DNA from: Lactifluus volemus
Lineage: Eukaryota; Basidiomycota; Agaricomycetes; Russulales; Russulaceae
Reading direction: 5' to 3'
Length of the DNA: 64,000 nt
Assembly: GCA_022376515.1 (NCBI GenBank)
Contig: WTXI01000010.1
Location: 372,001-436,000 of the forward strand
A program made the position numbers and the translations under genes. Positions 11,223 to 27,463 of the stretch are shown one piece after another. The stretch's first letter is position 1; each line of letters opens with the position of its first letter. The notes beneath the pieces are model-generated. The model saw only the letters and a program-made list of their open reading frames with translations, was not told the DNA's origin and ran no database searches.

Positions 11223-14200
11223 GAGGCTGCTGCAAAGAACGATACAACATTGTATAGGTTAACACCATGACCAAAACAAAACAAAAAGACATGCGGCGGT
11301 TCGTTTCACGCAATTTTTGCTGTACAAGAAGCTCCGTGGTACTAAGTTACTGTAGTTAGGTCTATCCTCCCCCCTTCCTCCACTTGTCCACTTCGCAACG
11401 TAGAGTACAACACGCTTATTGTATCCTAGGGACGTTGTACGTACAAGGCCTCGATTTGGGGCTAATTTCCGCATTTCCGCTCCTGGACGGGACACGGGTC
11501 GCCGCCCCCCATCCACGTACGGTGTAGTACGCACAAGCGCGCCGTGAGTAACCACTTGAATTTTGTTTTTGTTTTTTTTTCGCACGAAATGCCAAGAGTG
11601 TCTGCTTAGTACTTACGCCTGTCAAAAATATGGAAACGGAAGGCCGCGCGGGCGCGATAAATGATAAAAATAAATGCGGTCCGAGCTCGCAGAAGCCTGA
11701 GCTGTCGCAGAAAGTCAGGGAAAGGGTCGAGGGGTGGGGAAAGGGAGGGGTGACTTTGGATTCCGATTATTTTTTTTTGAACAGGATAGAGGGTAAAAAA
11801 AACCGTTCATTCCAAAGTACTACTAATACGGAATGGCATCTCGAGGTCTGGCCCGGGACCCCCCTGATACAACAAGTTCATTTTTCTCTCTACCCCGTTC
11901 GTCGGCCTTCCCTCAAAAAGCGAAAACGGCATCCATTTTGCGTCATCGAATTAAAACCCCTGATTCCCTTACGCCCCCCCCGTCCGCCCCCTCCCTTTCT
12001 TTAACCGAGAATTTTGACTGGCTGATAGAGAGTTGGCCCAAAGTGGTGGTTGTGTGGTCATCAAAGACCGACCGCCAGGTGAGGGTCTGGATTACGTACT
12101 AGTGCTGGTGGTGGTTGGGTGGACACTCGGGCGGCCACACTGAACCGCTCTCGGGTGTTGTCCACAAATTTTCATCTCAGTCCATCAATCGGATTTTCCC
12201 ATCGGTGTCTGTTATAGAGTATGAATTTTTTGTGGGAATAACAGTCCGTGACGTGCTGCAATCGCCGTATGTATACAGTATGCACTATCGTCTCGCATCA
12301 TTCGGGGGGAGGTGGCATTCAACATGGGGTGGCGGGATCAATCTTGTGTGCCTGTGAAGTGTCACCCCGTCACGGTTTAATCATCCCCCGGTTCATCTAT
12401 ACGATCATATACAACGGCGTGTATACGTTCCATCAATCTCGCTTACTAGTACCGCATTCAGCAAATACTCTGAATAATATCTTGGCGTCAACCCTGCAGC
12501 TACGACGGCCATATGTGTGATACAAGACAGGATGGGGATGTGGTTGTCGGTGACGAACTACGTATAGGACGTTTGCGGTGTTTGAAATTCTCGCTCACGC
12601 ATTGGGATGGCGCAAAGGCGAGGAATAACACTGCAGCCGCAGGAATCGCCAGAACCGCCGGATGTGTGGTTACTTTGAGGGTTGCGAGGACGTATTCGTG
12701 CATTTTCAATCACATATAGAATTCTCAGTCGTCGCCGGGCGAGGGGTTCGTCTCATTCGGGGGTCGAGTGCTGGCGCAACGGGTAAACCGCGGACGTATT
12801 GTCATTTGCGAAGCACGACAAGGTGATAAGGATGGCGCCGATGAATCGCACACAGCATGGGTCGAATGACCGTCTCCCGAGTATAAACAACAGCGCATGT
12901 CTGTATGGATAATTACACTTTGTTTTTCTGACGAGCACTTGATCAAGAAAAAAAAAACCTAGGTTGGGGGCATCCTTTCGTAGTTCCAAGCCAAGCCAAG
13001 AACAACACCAGACCCTGCACGATTAATTAACTTGCTCCCACGCGTTTTCGAACATGAACGAGCTTTTGACGAAGGCCGAAATCCCAAGGCGGGCTTTGGA
13101 CATACCCATTCCTGGTCCGTTCGCCTTTACGCGCTAGAAGGATAGCGACGACGGAGACAACTCTGGTCTAACGGCGTTTGTCTGGACACGAGTCCAGCAC
13201 CTGACCATGCATTTCCGGATTTGATCTCGCCTGCTGGCATAGCACGAGCTGGAGTCGAAGGAGGGCTGGCTTGCGTGCTGCATTCGACCCCTTTTGGCTG
13301 AGTCAGCGCTCTCCTTGGGAGTGGGGAAACGACTCAGAGTGTCAGGTGGGGACACCAAAGGCGAAGACGAGTGTCACACGTTCATATAGTTGGGGGTTGG
13401 ATCCGCAATTGGCGCTGCCTTGCAACCGTCTGGACTGGGCACAGGTCGAGAATGAGCGTTATACGAACTTCTCTCGAGCACCCTTGTGATCAATTAGCGC
13501 CTGGTGTCCACCTGAAAAGACCTGTGCTGGCTGAGGCGGGTCATCTTAAAAGCCCGGGCTGTAGGAGGAGGACACGTTGTGCATTTCAGGGCACTTGGAT
13601 TGACTTGCTTGGAGATGATCCGAGGCGAGGAAAGGGCGATGATGCTCCAATCGGTGTGCATCGTTAGAGAGTAGGCTGAGATTGGCGCCGTTGGGTGGAA
13701 TGGAGGTGGATATCCCAAATTGGGGTGCTTCTTCAACTTAGCTGAAATAGGCGTGGTAGCAGCAGTTGTAGGAGGCACAGGGGGGTGAAAGGGGGAGAAT
13801 GTGCATGTGAGAGGGGTGTATGGAAGAACGCGCACTGCACTGGCCTGGCAGGTGCACTGCGCCGTCTGCATCATGGTGATGGGTGCAGAGAACATGCGCA
13901 GGAGACCTGGCGCAGAGATTCCCAAACCGATTGGGGAAATAAAAAATAACAAATGCCGTGTGGTTATTCCGCGGGTCATCCATGGATTTATTGAAACATC
14001 AACGTCGATCGAAAACTGTGTGAGTAGTCAGTGAAAGGGAAATCAAGATTCGTAGACAACTTTGAACAGGATAAGATCGAGCGGGTGCAAAACTGGGAGA
14101 GAGGTGAGGGATGGGATGGGATAGGATGGCAGTGTATAAACTCTTTAGTACCAAACCTTTTTGCTCCTTCGTACCTTTTTTCTTTTTTTTTTCTTTACCT

Positions 14201-14340
14201 AAACGAATTATATCGGCAGTATCCTCGTTGCTGCGATCATCCCGGATTCTGGTCGTTAAGCAAGCCAGAAAACGCACTCTTTCGACCCCAACGTTAACGA
14301 CCAAAAAGCCAAGCCAGCGCTGGTGCTGTCAAATCCCAAA
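11223..14340. other. 3.1 kb gene-poor region upstream of the PAK kinase
   Basis: The longest stretch without a supported gene. The largest frame (161 codons, minus strand, 13494-13979) is Pro/Thr-rich without a recognisable domain, and a hydrophobic minus frame at 12500-12709 has no partner exons. Several homopolymer tracts occur. It may hold a long promoter or leader of the PAK gene, a non-coding transcript, or a small orphan gene. Confidence 0.45.
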
Positions 14341-17049
<2,709 letters not shown>

Positions 17050-17783
17050 AACGATTTCAAGAACACGCACCGTAAAAACTTTCTCTTTTCCCGGCGGACT
17101 GCCTCGATGCTCCCTCGCGCCTGGCCCTTTTTTTTCTTTTCTTCATTCCTCCCACCTTCTCTTGCAATCTATCCTCCGCCTCCACTCAACGGGTCTCTCT
17201 CATCCCACTCGCATCTACCCATATTCGTCCTTTTTGTGTTCGTCACTAACACTACCGTCGTCCTTCTCCTTTTCGCGCCTCCTTCGATGTGCATTGGCCC
17301 GCGTACTACCATCCTCTATATCCGCCACGCATACCCCCTCCCTCCCGTCGCTGAATGCGTGCGTTATGTGCTCGTGGCCACTGACGCTTAGATATACCAT
17401 AGAGAAAACAAAAAACAAAACCAACATTCATCGAAGTTGCGCGTGTGTGACGTGCTGTAATGTGTCCTATGATTCTTTTCTCTTTGTCGTTCAGGATTCG
17501 GACAGTTTTTCAAGACGAGAGCGCTTTCTCTTTTTTTGTTTTTTTTGTTGAGTTTTTTTTTCTGATTCGTGATGCAATCTATATGATACGATTGTAATGG
17601 ACGTGTATGTAGGCGCGAAAATACCACGGTAAATGCGCTGCTTTGGTGCGATGATCAGGTCAGTATGTGCTACTAAAGGTACAAGGTAATTTGACTGCTC
17701 TTCTGAGAGTGGAAAAAGACGGAGAGGGAAAGGAGAAAAAAAGAGAGGGACACCGGTCGGTGCCAATAGAACACTTCCTCTTT
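17050..17783. other. Convergent 3' region between the PAK kinase and TEL1
   Basis: About 730 bases between the stop codons of two convergent genes. It is pyrimidine-rich on the plus strand with long T tracts (for example near 17525 and 17555), as expected of overlapping 3' untranslated regions and termination sites. No coding signal was seen. Confidence 0.55.
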
Positions 17784-20700
17784 CTAATGATGTGGGCTCC
17801 AGCCTACGTGTGCATGGTCAACCTCCACGTCGAGGAAAGAGCGGAAACACCGCCACGCACCAATAACATGCATGCCAGATTTGTGGGATCCGTCGCCTCG
17901 GCGATGAGCTCGTTCACGGTGTACTCGGTGCTGAGCGCACGATCGAGCTTGCGCGCGACGGTTGTCAGCGCGCGGTCCGCCGCTTCGTCCGCCGTGCCGC
18001 TGCTCATGTCTAGTTCTGGCATTCCACCGGGGCCGGGTGTCTGTGCTCGGGAGGTGGTCGTGTCGGTAGTCAAGGACGAGCCCTGAGCGCGTTTGATCTT
18101 CAACTCGCTCGCCGTCCTGTATTATCATGTCAGTGGGGAAAAACAAAGGATGGGTGCGATGAACTGTTCGTACCAGGAATGAAGTGGATCAAATTTGAAG
18201 ACCTCAAGAACGGTGAGGATCACCTCAGAGTCGTCGCGCAGCACGCGTAGGGTTTCCTCGGCACAGCGCTGGAAAACGCCCTGAGTCCCGGTCGTACCCA
18301 TCCCGTCGACCATGTCGGCCGTCATGCGGAACGGGACGCATTCTGGGATCGAAGTAGTTTTCCCTGATGTTGACGATCCGTGTCATATTGGGGTCGGAAA
18401 GGAAAAGGTACAAAAATGTCCTACCTGCTCGAATGCGATGCCGAGATCAATGTGCACGACCTCACCCGTGCCGCTGTCTAGGAGGATATTTGATGTGTGT
18501 CGGTCACCCAAACCGAGTATATGTCCGACTATGGATGTCGTTGCGACGCTACGTGTGTAGTTGAGCCGCATGGCAAACCATGACATTGGGGTTTTGTGCT
18601 TTCAGTGAAGAAATGTCGCATCACCGGCTTGAAGCGCTCCCTTAGCGACAGGAAGAGCGTGATTAGTTTGGTACTGAGGTCAGGGGAGGTTTTATTCTCT
18701 TCTCGCATCTTTGACATCCTTGCGTAGAATTCTTGGTGAGAAACGTCACGTTTGTTATATCTTTAAGAGAAACTAAGCACCAACTCATACGTAGATCAAG
18801 GGATGGATCCGTACCTTGGGTGTGCTCTCGTGATCCAGTGGCCGAGCGGTAAAGTATTGCCAACAAATTCGAGTACGCCTGCCTGGGGGGCCAGCGGGAT
18901 AACCTTGTAACCTCGGATACTGAGATTGCGCCTCCTAGTTTCGCGATCGTGACGTAAGACTGCATTGACAAGGTCGAAAACCTGTTCCATGACTGCATCT
19001 TGTCGCATGTCATCATTTCCTTCGCCCTTGAACTGATACGACTTCTCAGTCCCGTCTGAAAATGACAAATACGAAACCTTACGAGCTGCTTGTACTTGAC
19101 ACCATCTGAGCCACGGCAATAGCATATTTTGGGGATATTGTTTCCTCCTGCCGTTTCATAAGTGTTTTCGTAGTGATTGACCCAAATACAGTTTTGATAT
19201 TGAAGCGTGGGATCTACGGGAGTATTGGCTGTCAAGACAGGTACACGGACATTATGCAACTTCAAGATGAGCATGTCGTTTGGTATATCGTAAGGTCCGC
19301 TTCGACCCTTTACAACGAAGCCTTTGATCGGGTGTTTCGCCCATTGAAGATATGCATCGCAGACTTGCTCCACGTCAACGAGTCGTTGATTGGACGAAGG
19401 GTCAGCTCGCAAGCGATCGAAGATGTCGGTGGCGGCTGCCGCTCTCTCTCCCTGAGATAAGGGAGGATCGAAGCGGGTAGATGAGCGTCGGCCACTATTT
19501 GTGACTCCGGAAGCAGAAGATGGCCGGAGGCAGTATACTTGGTATAAACTATGGAAAGGATGTTCGCGGCACATTCGAAGGACGAGGCTTTGCACAATCT
19601 CTTGGCTGCTAGTAACAGAACCATTCGTGGGCTTCGCTAAGCGAGCGGAGAGCTGGTGGGCCAAAAAAACAAACTTCCGAGAGGGAATTCGATCTATCGA
19701 GGGTCGAACCTTGTCCTGTAAGTCGTTGTCATTGAAATTGGCAAACCAAAGCGAGACCAGCCGAATATGGCCGTCATTGTCAAACTTGTCGGCAGCTTGG
19801 AGACACCGCGAATACATCTCAATGGCTTGTTGTAGAAACGTGCTCAAGGATTCACTGTGTTTTCTGTACCGTTGCATATCCTCTTGAAGTAATTTTTCAG
19901 CCTTCTCTTGCTCACTTTTCAACGCGGAGTAGGATTTTGAGCCGGAATGGGTCCTCAACATCTGTTCCTTTCTATGTTGAATTTCCTTTTCTTTGCGCTC
20001 TGCATATAGCTTCCATTTGATAGCGTCCGGAGATCGTAAGATAGCATGGTACTGTCGATCAGCAAATACCGCACACTGGTGATAGACTGTTGCCACCGAG
20101 CGGTTTCGATCAATAGTGACAACGAGTTCGGTCACCAATGATGCGGCGGGACAAAAGTAGTGAGTCCATATGTCCATAGGCTTCTCTAGGCAAGCTTCCG
20201 ATGTCCACGAGCCCTGTTAATAGCGATTAGTTCATATAAACCATAGGTAATTTGCCACGTTACCAGACGAGCTAAGAGCAAGCTTTCTGGATATGGTCCT
20301 GCGCAAATTCTGATTTTATATCCGGAAAATGAAGACGGATGAGGTCCTTCAGGAACTGGACGGCGACCTTGTGCTCTTTTTGAGCCCAAAGCACATTTGC
20401 GAACTCCTGGGACACCAAGGCACTTGGAGAGCGTTCCAGCTTCTGGGCGCGTATCACAGAGTTGAGCGCGACCTGTAAGTTGTGGGATTCCCGGGCTGCT
20501 TCTGATATACGTGTAAGGCATTGCTTTTCGATGTCCATCAAACTAGACATCAAAGGAGTCGGCGCAGTCCCTATTTGTTGCCTCTGTTCCTTTTGTCTGG
20601 CAGAGCGGAGGAGAGAGATCCGAGTGGCCATGATGTTCTCTAGCACGGGGAAGCTAACAGGTTCTTAGAGAGCGAAATCGCACAGGGCGAAAGTAAACGT

Positions 20701-23700
20701 ACTCAAAGTCACTATCGATCTCACTGAATCTCGGCCACAAATCGGAGTCGACCATTCCGCTTCTCAGACATGCTTGTAGGTCTGTCCTCCGTGAATTGAC
20801 CTGGCTCAGACACATGATATTTCGCGCGACCTCCCGGATTCCGACGAGGTCTTCGTCGCCCAGGGCTTGGAGACGATCTACCTCGTTCATCAAAGCTTTC
20901 TGGACGACCGTACCAACACTTGGGGATCGCGTTCGCGAGATACAGCCCTCAGAGCATTGTATAGGGCAGTCCCTGAGCCAGAGCTCGAAGCTTGGTCCGG
21001 TAGGTCCCAGGTTTCGGTTCGCCAGCCGAGATGGTGAACCATATTTGAGGAAATGGCCCCTGAATTACTGGCATCGAAGACGTTCTGTTGTACGCTCAGA
21101 GCAAGCGTATCAAATCCAAAAGAATACAGCGATGTAGGACACCTTCCGTGTCGACACCGCCCTGACTTCGTGCTTCCAGAGCCGCACCATGAAACTTGAA
21201 TGCCTTTTCCCACTGATGCTCGTGGTGGAACCTTTTAAGGAGGAAATTATGAAGATCCTGTGTCTTGATACCGTAGAAGCCATCGGGTTCCTCGATGTGG
21301 CTGTAAATTTCGAATAAGATGTTCTCTGCGTCGGCGCTACTTGGGGAGCAACGTCCAGACCTAAATACTCCATGGCGAGTTCATGAAAGAGTAGCGCTGT
21401 TGTGTACGCCCCGGAGAGTATGGCACTCTTGCTGAGGAGTAAGAAGTCAAGATCGAGCCATTTATCATACGCAAGCTCGTCTTCAAACTGAGGTGGTTGC
21501 GAGTGGCGAAGATGAAGAACAATACTAACAATGGCTCGGCGGGAAGAGACGTCAGGTAGAGTCGAATGGAGGACGCGAGTGAAAAATTGCGAGAGAATAG
21601 CCCGTGGGGATTCATAGCCGCAGCGTCTCCAACTGGGGTAGAAAGGAGAATGTGGACCAGGATAGGCGTTGCTTGTTCAGCAAAGTCGGGATCAGCTTGC
21701 AGGACGGATGGGAGCCGAGAGTAGAAAAGATTGTGCTCGGCAAGGACGTCACAGAGCAGCGTCGCGAAACTTGTAATCCAAGCTTGGAAGTCCTGGGCCA
21801 TGGTCACGTAAACATCTGAGGTCAGAAGGCGTGAAGTTGTGTGGAGGATCTCGTGACCGCTCTACGTGAGCGACCGCGGAAGTAACCAAGCTCTGTCCTA
21901 TGCTCCGTCGTCCATGATTCAGATTCAGGAAGGCTCTCAGAGGGGAGCGTCCGCAGTACATGATACGCGATATGGACTTTTGAAGGCATATCTGAATCTA
22001 GCATGGCAAAGAGAAGCTCCAATATCGAGTGCTCAGCACTCAGCGACGAGTCAGCAGCGGAGGATTTTGATACTTTGTTCCCGGACGCCCGTGTTTGATG
22101 ATGCTTTGGAACTTGTCCGCTGAGGGGACTCAGCCCAAAACTGTGAATTTGCCCTTTATGCAAGAGAAGCAATGAGGTGAAGGCATCTACGTCGGCTGCC
22201 TGGAGCTGATGAGAGGACGGTATACAATCCTTCAAGCGCCAGAAGTCTACGCGGGAAAATTGCTCTTGTGAATAGCCACCCAACAACGACAGCGTGCAAA
22301 GACGCCGCACTACTGTGAACTTGTTCGATGTAATTCGAGGGTCGGAGAGAACAGATGATAACGTCTGGGTAGAGACGTCTTGACATGCCGACTCCAACTC
22401 GGGGGATGGCTCACGCGGCCAAGCCGGGAATGCCTTAATAACTTGATTCTTGACACTGGAAATTTTGGCAAGCTGGAGCATCTGTCCCTCGAGCCAGTGT
22501 AGCAGGTCTGTTCCAATCTTGGCAACTATTGGGCTCTTGCTGCCAGCGTGTTCATTGGCCACACAACAAAGTCGAATGAGGACATTGGCGAGGCGGGAAT
22601 CCCTCTCGGTGATTTTGGAAAACTGTGAAAAAGCCCACTCTAAGATTGACTTCGCGGCCAGAGCCAAATCTATCTGTTCCAAAAGGGAAGTGACGCCATG
22701 GATGAGGGTGTTAAGAAGGACGGGATCTCGAAAATGCCGGAAGTGACATGAAATCCATAGGCACAAGGCATTCATACGCCGAAGCTGTTCGTCGACAAGA
22801 GGCGATTCTGGATACCTGCAAGGAGTTGTTGAATGACATGATACGTAGTGGAAGCTGAATCGGTATCAGGGACATGGTCGCTAAGCCACTTGAGAGCCCG
22901 AAGTACGGTTGCGGTGCCAAAAGATGGTAGGCTGCCTCGTGAGTTTTCACGTCTCCAAGAACACGGTACGCAGTCAAGGCCCTGAATACATGCCCTTCAC
23001 GCTGTGCTTGGCTACCGAGTTCTGCAATGACATCTGGCATTCCTGATCTCCAAGAGTGCGCAAGACCACAACGACAATGCCGTCGATATCATTTGCCATT
23101 TGGTCCTCCAAGCTTGTATCCCCAAGCCAATTCTGCTCCACAACAGTGGGACGCCAGTCAATGAACGAGGGCGAGTCGACTGTGATTTTATCCATGACAA
23201 AAACGAGTTCATAACCGACAAGGTCCGCGAAGGAGTCACGGTACCCATCAACAACGGATATCTGGGCGGCCTGACAATGGTTGACGAACGAGCGACGGCC
23301 CTGAGCAGCTTTCTCAGGTTCATGGCCGCTTAGTACTAAGTAGACTGGGGCAAAGGCGCTAAAGCAGACTCCGCACAGGTTCTTCTATCTTTGTAGCCAA
23401 AGACATCGGAGGATAGCGCAGAAAATCCTCTGCTGCACAAGAGATGGAATATGCGATTTGGGATATGTAGACCTTGAAGAGTTGAGAAGCATCGCTCAAT
23501 CCAAGGCGGTCGGAGATGCCCCGAAATATCGCCATGATATGCGAATTGTACTTATCGCCGTGATAGCTCGCTTCTAGGATGTGCCAATAAGGCCCACGAC
23601 GCACAGCCGAGCATATACCATGATGTTCCCCAGGGTCAAAAAGCGCGTAAGCATATGCTCATACCTGGAAAAGGGGGAGTAAGTAAAGTTGCAGGAACCC

Positions 23701-26700
23701 ATTGAGGCACTCACATGTGCAAGTGGATACATAGACTGGTATGGATCTTGCCATAGAATACAATGGGTTGATGACTCGTGAAACGGGAAAGGTTAAACAG
23801 CGTCGCGGTTGCATACGCGGACCGGAATCGGACACGTATGTCATCGTCCATGTTGATAGTTGGCAGGACGTCTGAAGGTAGAGTATGGAGGCCATCATCG
23901 GTATCAACGTCGTCATCACCGGAGGTTTGTCGCGCGGACCATATGCGTTCGAATGGGTCTAATTGCATATATCTGGCCAGGAAGGCTACGAAAGCGTCGC
24001 GGATTCTCCAAGAGCGAACTTTGGTTCTCGTCCTGTTGCCATCCTCGTCCTTGGTAACTCGTACGAGTTTCAACAGCCACCCGAAAAAATTGCAGACTTT
24101 GTCAGTCGTATCACTGCCATCGAGGTCGGGTTGCGTCCAAAGGTGTGCTGTGGAATCGAGCAAACGAATGATCATGAGTTTTAGCTCGTCATTCAGCTGG
24201 TATATATATTGTGTCGAGAGTGAGGCAAATTTGACCAGCAAGTTGTCCAACGTCGTTACGTTGATGTTGAGCGCCCGGTGACGCACGTTGTCCAAGTAAG
24301 CCTTGCTCGCGAGCAAGAACTCGTCGCCATCACAGTTCAAAACGATGTCAGTTAGTTCCCGGTCCCGTGTTGGTTCCTCTCCGATGACTGCAGAATAGGG
24401 CCAACGGCGAGAAATGACATGCAGACCTCCAAATGGCTTCAGCAAGGATTCGGCCGCTTGTATGTCTTTGCGCTTCTACCGGTACAGTTGTGAGAGTGGC
24501 ACCTGTAGAGGCAAAATCGTCCTGATCCTCCGGTTCTAAACCATCGGAGTGTCCAGTTATCCTAGCCAGGACAACCCGTAAAGTAGATTTCATGGTAGTC
24601 ATCACTTGAGTAAGAAAATCTAGCATCTATCCGCCTGTAAGTTCAATAGCAGTTGTAAAGGGTTTATTCATGACCCACCTCGGGGTTCTGCCAGATCACT
24701 CTCTGCAATTCGCGATGCAGGGATAAGCGAAGAGGTCGCTCGTCAGATTTGATGTTAACCAGGCGGTGTAGCACCTCTCGTCTGATGCCAGTCTGTAAAT
24801 TAGGCGGGAGTAGTCCGATCCAAGGGTCTGCGTCATCATTTTCAGAGACATGGACAAGGGGGTCAAATCCCAGGAGCACCAGGGCTTTCTCTTCAAGTGT
24901 CCACTTATTACTTGTAAGGGCATGAGCGACACAAGTTGCTGCTTTGCAAGCAGCATGCAAGACTCGCCGGTTTGGTAGTGTGCCATTGAGTATAAGTAGC
25001 CCTTCAAAGGAGAGGGCTACAATCGAGAAGTCTACGATGCGTCGAGCCCGCTCGGCGCTGAGGGAACTTCCGCCGTCCATCGTGTCGGCGTCTTCTAGAA
25101 CCTTCGACAAAATGGCCGACACCTTGCGTTCTCTGGGACTGGGGGTCACTAAATCACCGGTTTTATCGTGAGTGGTGAGTGTCGGTGAAAGTGAATCCGA
25201 TAACAGGGATTCCGTCGGTAAGGGGTTGAAAACAGGGAGCTGGGCACGCAACAGGAAATCGCGAATGACAACGGTTTTATACTCCTCCTTGATGGCATAT
25301 ACGACGACAGATTCAGGGAGTAGCATGCGGCAGGGCAGGGCTGTACGCCTCTGGAGGCCACAAGCACTGCTTAGAACGAGTGTCACATCGCTGACCAGAG
25401 GGCGCGATGTTCTTGACTTTCCGCTTCTGAGGCCACCTCGCAAGTCTCGAACAGTATGGAGACTATAGCAATCTGCTAGCCAACTAAGGACCTTATCTTC
25501 GATGCGCATCCTGTACAATCGCATATCTTGACTGGCCACCTGTAAGCAAAGAGCGACGAAAGCGCAGACTGAATCATAGGGGAAAGGGGGCCCTTGAACA
25601 TCCATATCCTTCGCGAAAGCTTCTATTTCTAGCAAAACGCGCTGGGTGGTAAGGAGGTGCTTCGCGTGAAACAACAGCGTATATGCGACATGGCAGGCCG
25701 ACCGGGACACGATCGGGACATCCACTCTTCGAATTGCATGCGTCCAAATAGGGTCCCAAGTTTGTGGCGTCGCAAGGGAGGATATGGGATTTGCGACTGT
25801 TCCAGAAGAGACTTGGTTTTCAGCGATCGCTGCGAAACACAGGAACACCCAGACTGAATAAGCGCATCGTCACAAGAGACAAATTGGAGCAAGTGGGAAA
25901 GGATGCTCTGTTGAAGACTGTCATGTAAAGCGGGCCAGTGGCGGTCGATCAAGAAGAGGAGCACTTGAAGGTGATACGACCGAACTGCGGGCGTAGATTT
26001 CAATTGGATAGCGTGGAGTAAGGATACTACAGGGCTGTCAAACTTGGCTCTCTTCCCTTCGCGCTTGGTGTGTGTTGGGGTTGGGAGTGAAAAGATTCTG
26101 TTAATGTATGAAGCTGGGGGCACCGTAAGTAACACGAAGGACTATATACTATATTCACACACTTTCTCAGCACAGTCAGCTCGTAACTCCAAGATAGCCC
26201 ACGAAGCCGCCTGGTTCGCATCGAAATCCCATCCGTGTTGAAACGTCCGTGCCACAAAAGCGCCCGTGTTGGCTCACTCTGGACGCGGTTGAGGGACAGC
26301 CGTAATGAATCTAGCGAGAGACCGTCAACGCCCCAACGGCTTTCAGCTTCTCCACCCAACAGGTGCCACAAGCGGGACACGCCATCGATATAAGAAAGTC
26401 AAGGGAACCTGCTTCGGGGTGCCGCGTGGTGTAAAAGGGAAAAAGTGTCCGTAGGACTACAATGAGGTTCTCCTTCATGGTCTTGTTCTTGGTTCCCCAT
26501 AATCCGAGCAAAGCATCCCATGATCTCTGAGCAAAGTGAGAAACAGCGTCTCGCTTGTTCAAGGCTAAATGAGAAAGTGTTGAAAATAGAATAACAAGGA
26601 AGTCCGGGTGAAGTGATGAATCAGCAGGGTACAGTTGCAAGAACCGTAATAAACGGTTCAATACAGCGGAACCCAAGTTTGGAAACTCGGTAGCGAGAAG

Positions 26701-27463
26701 GGGAGCGGATGAGGAAGTAAGGAGAAGGGAAAGAAGCGACGCGAATTCAGTCTGTTCGAGGGATATAGGTCGGGTTGGGTACGCGGGATGGTACTGCGTA
26801 TTATCGAAGGTTCTGGCGCTCCACTTCCTCGTATCGCCTTCGCTTCTTGGTTTCGGCAGAGGTTGTTGCGGACTCGTCTCCATCTTCTTCGCCTTCGATG
26901 TTTGAATCTGATCCGGCATCCTTCCCGATATCTTCGATTTCCTGGACCAGTTCTTTTCTCAGAGAGTCTCCCAATACCACATTGAAACACATCTCTGCCA
27001 GTTTTACCCACATCTCATCATCGATATGTTCTAGGTGTGGGGGATAGTCTAACACGCATCGTATCGCCTTCGCATAGTCCAGTGAAACGGGGAGATATAG
27101 CTTTCCTTGATGGGAACTAGTTTGCACAAGATGGTTAAGTAGAGCCTTTATAACATTCTTGTGAGTTAGTTGGTGGACACTTCGCTCTGTCAACCATCGG
27201 ACGGCGGATGCTGCATCTGCAACTCTCCTCTTGGCAGCGGAAGCAGATTTAGACCCATGAGTAGCCACATACTTTTCATTCAAGACAGCTGTAAAGAGGG
27301 CTTGAAAAAGGGCAAGCCACCCGAGACGCTTGGGCGAATTGTCCAGCTCGGTAACAACGCCGTCGCGAGCAAGGGCGGTACGAAGAGACGATATTGCGGC
27401 ATGCCTTTCCTTGACTCCATTCGACTTCAGCTGCTCGATAAGAGTGTTAATAGTCTTGTGCAT
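17784..27463 (-). CDS. TEL1: TEL1/ATM phosphatidylinositol-3-kinase-related checkpoint kinase
   Basis: A very large gene, roughly 2,900-3,000 residues by length. It starts [20 protein letters not shown], the Tel1/ATM N-terminal (TAN) motif. Long HEAT-like helical repeats follow, then FAT-region blocks such as [20 protein letters not shown] and MDIWTHYF. The kinase has [30 protein letters not shown] and [11 protein letters not shown]; the last is diagnostic of Tel1/ATM. FATC follows: [20 protein letters not shown], then GWSPHH. Tel1 senses double-strand breaks through MRN and maintains telomeres, in the nucleus. About a dozen introns are supported, including 19082-19033 inside the kinase. At least ten single-base frame breaks lie between segments that clearly belong together. 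The stop follows SPHH at 17786-17784. Confidence 0.93.

Noticed and set aside
11630..12004. 124-codon plus-strand frame
   Set aside because: Composition follows G-rich and C-rich runs; no domain and no exon chain.
13494..13979. 161-codon minus-strand frame
   Set aside because: Pro/Thr/His-rich, no domain, no splice partners and no conserved-looking start; probably chance.
17107..17551. Hydrophobic plus-strand frames downstream of the PAK kinase
   Set aside because: They arise from T/C-rich 3' untranslated DNA; Phe/Leu/Ser bias only.
19033..19082. Apparent frame break in the TEL1 kinase domain after DGVKYKQL
   Set aside because: A 50-base intron joins KYKQL to [12 protein letters not shown] in phase.
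23297..23385. Apparent frame break in TEL1 after KIEEP
   Set aside because: A 64-base intron with donor GTGCGG, a TACTAAG branch-like site and a GAG-ending acceptor restores phase to KAAQGRRSF.
24440..24540. Frame change in TEL1 between the region around LEPEDQDD and [12 protein letters not shown]
   Set aside because: A 76-base (or 37-base) GT-AG intron can account for it, so it was not counted as an indel.
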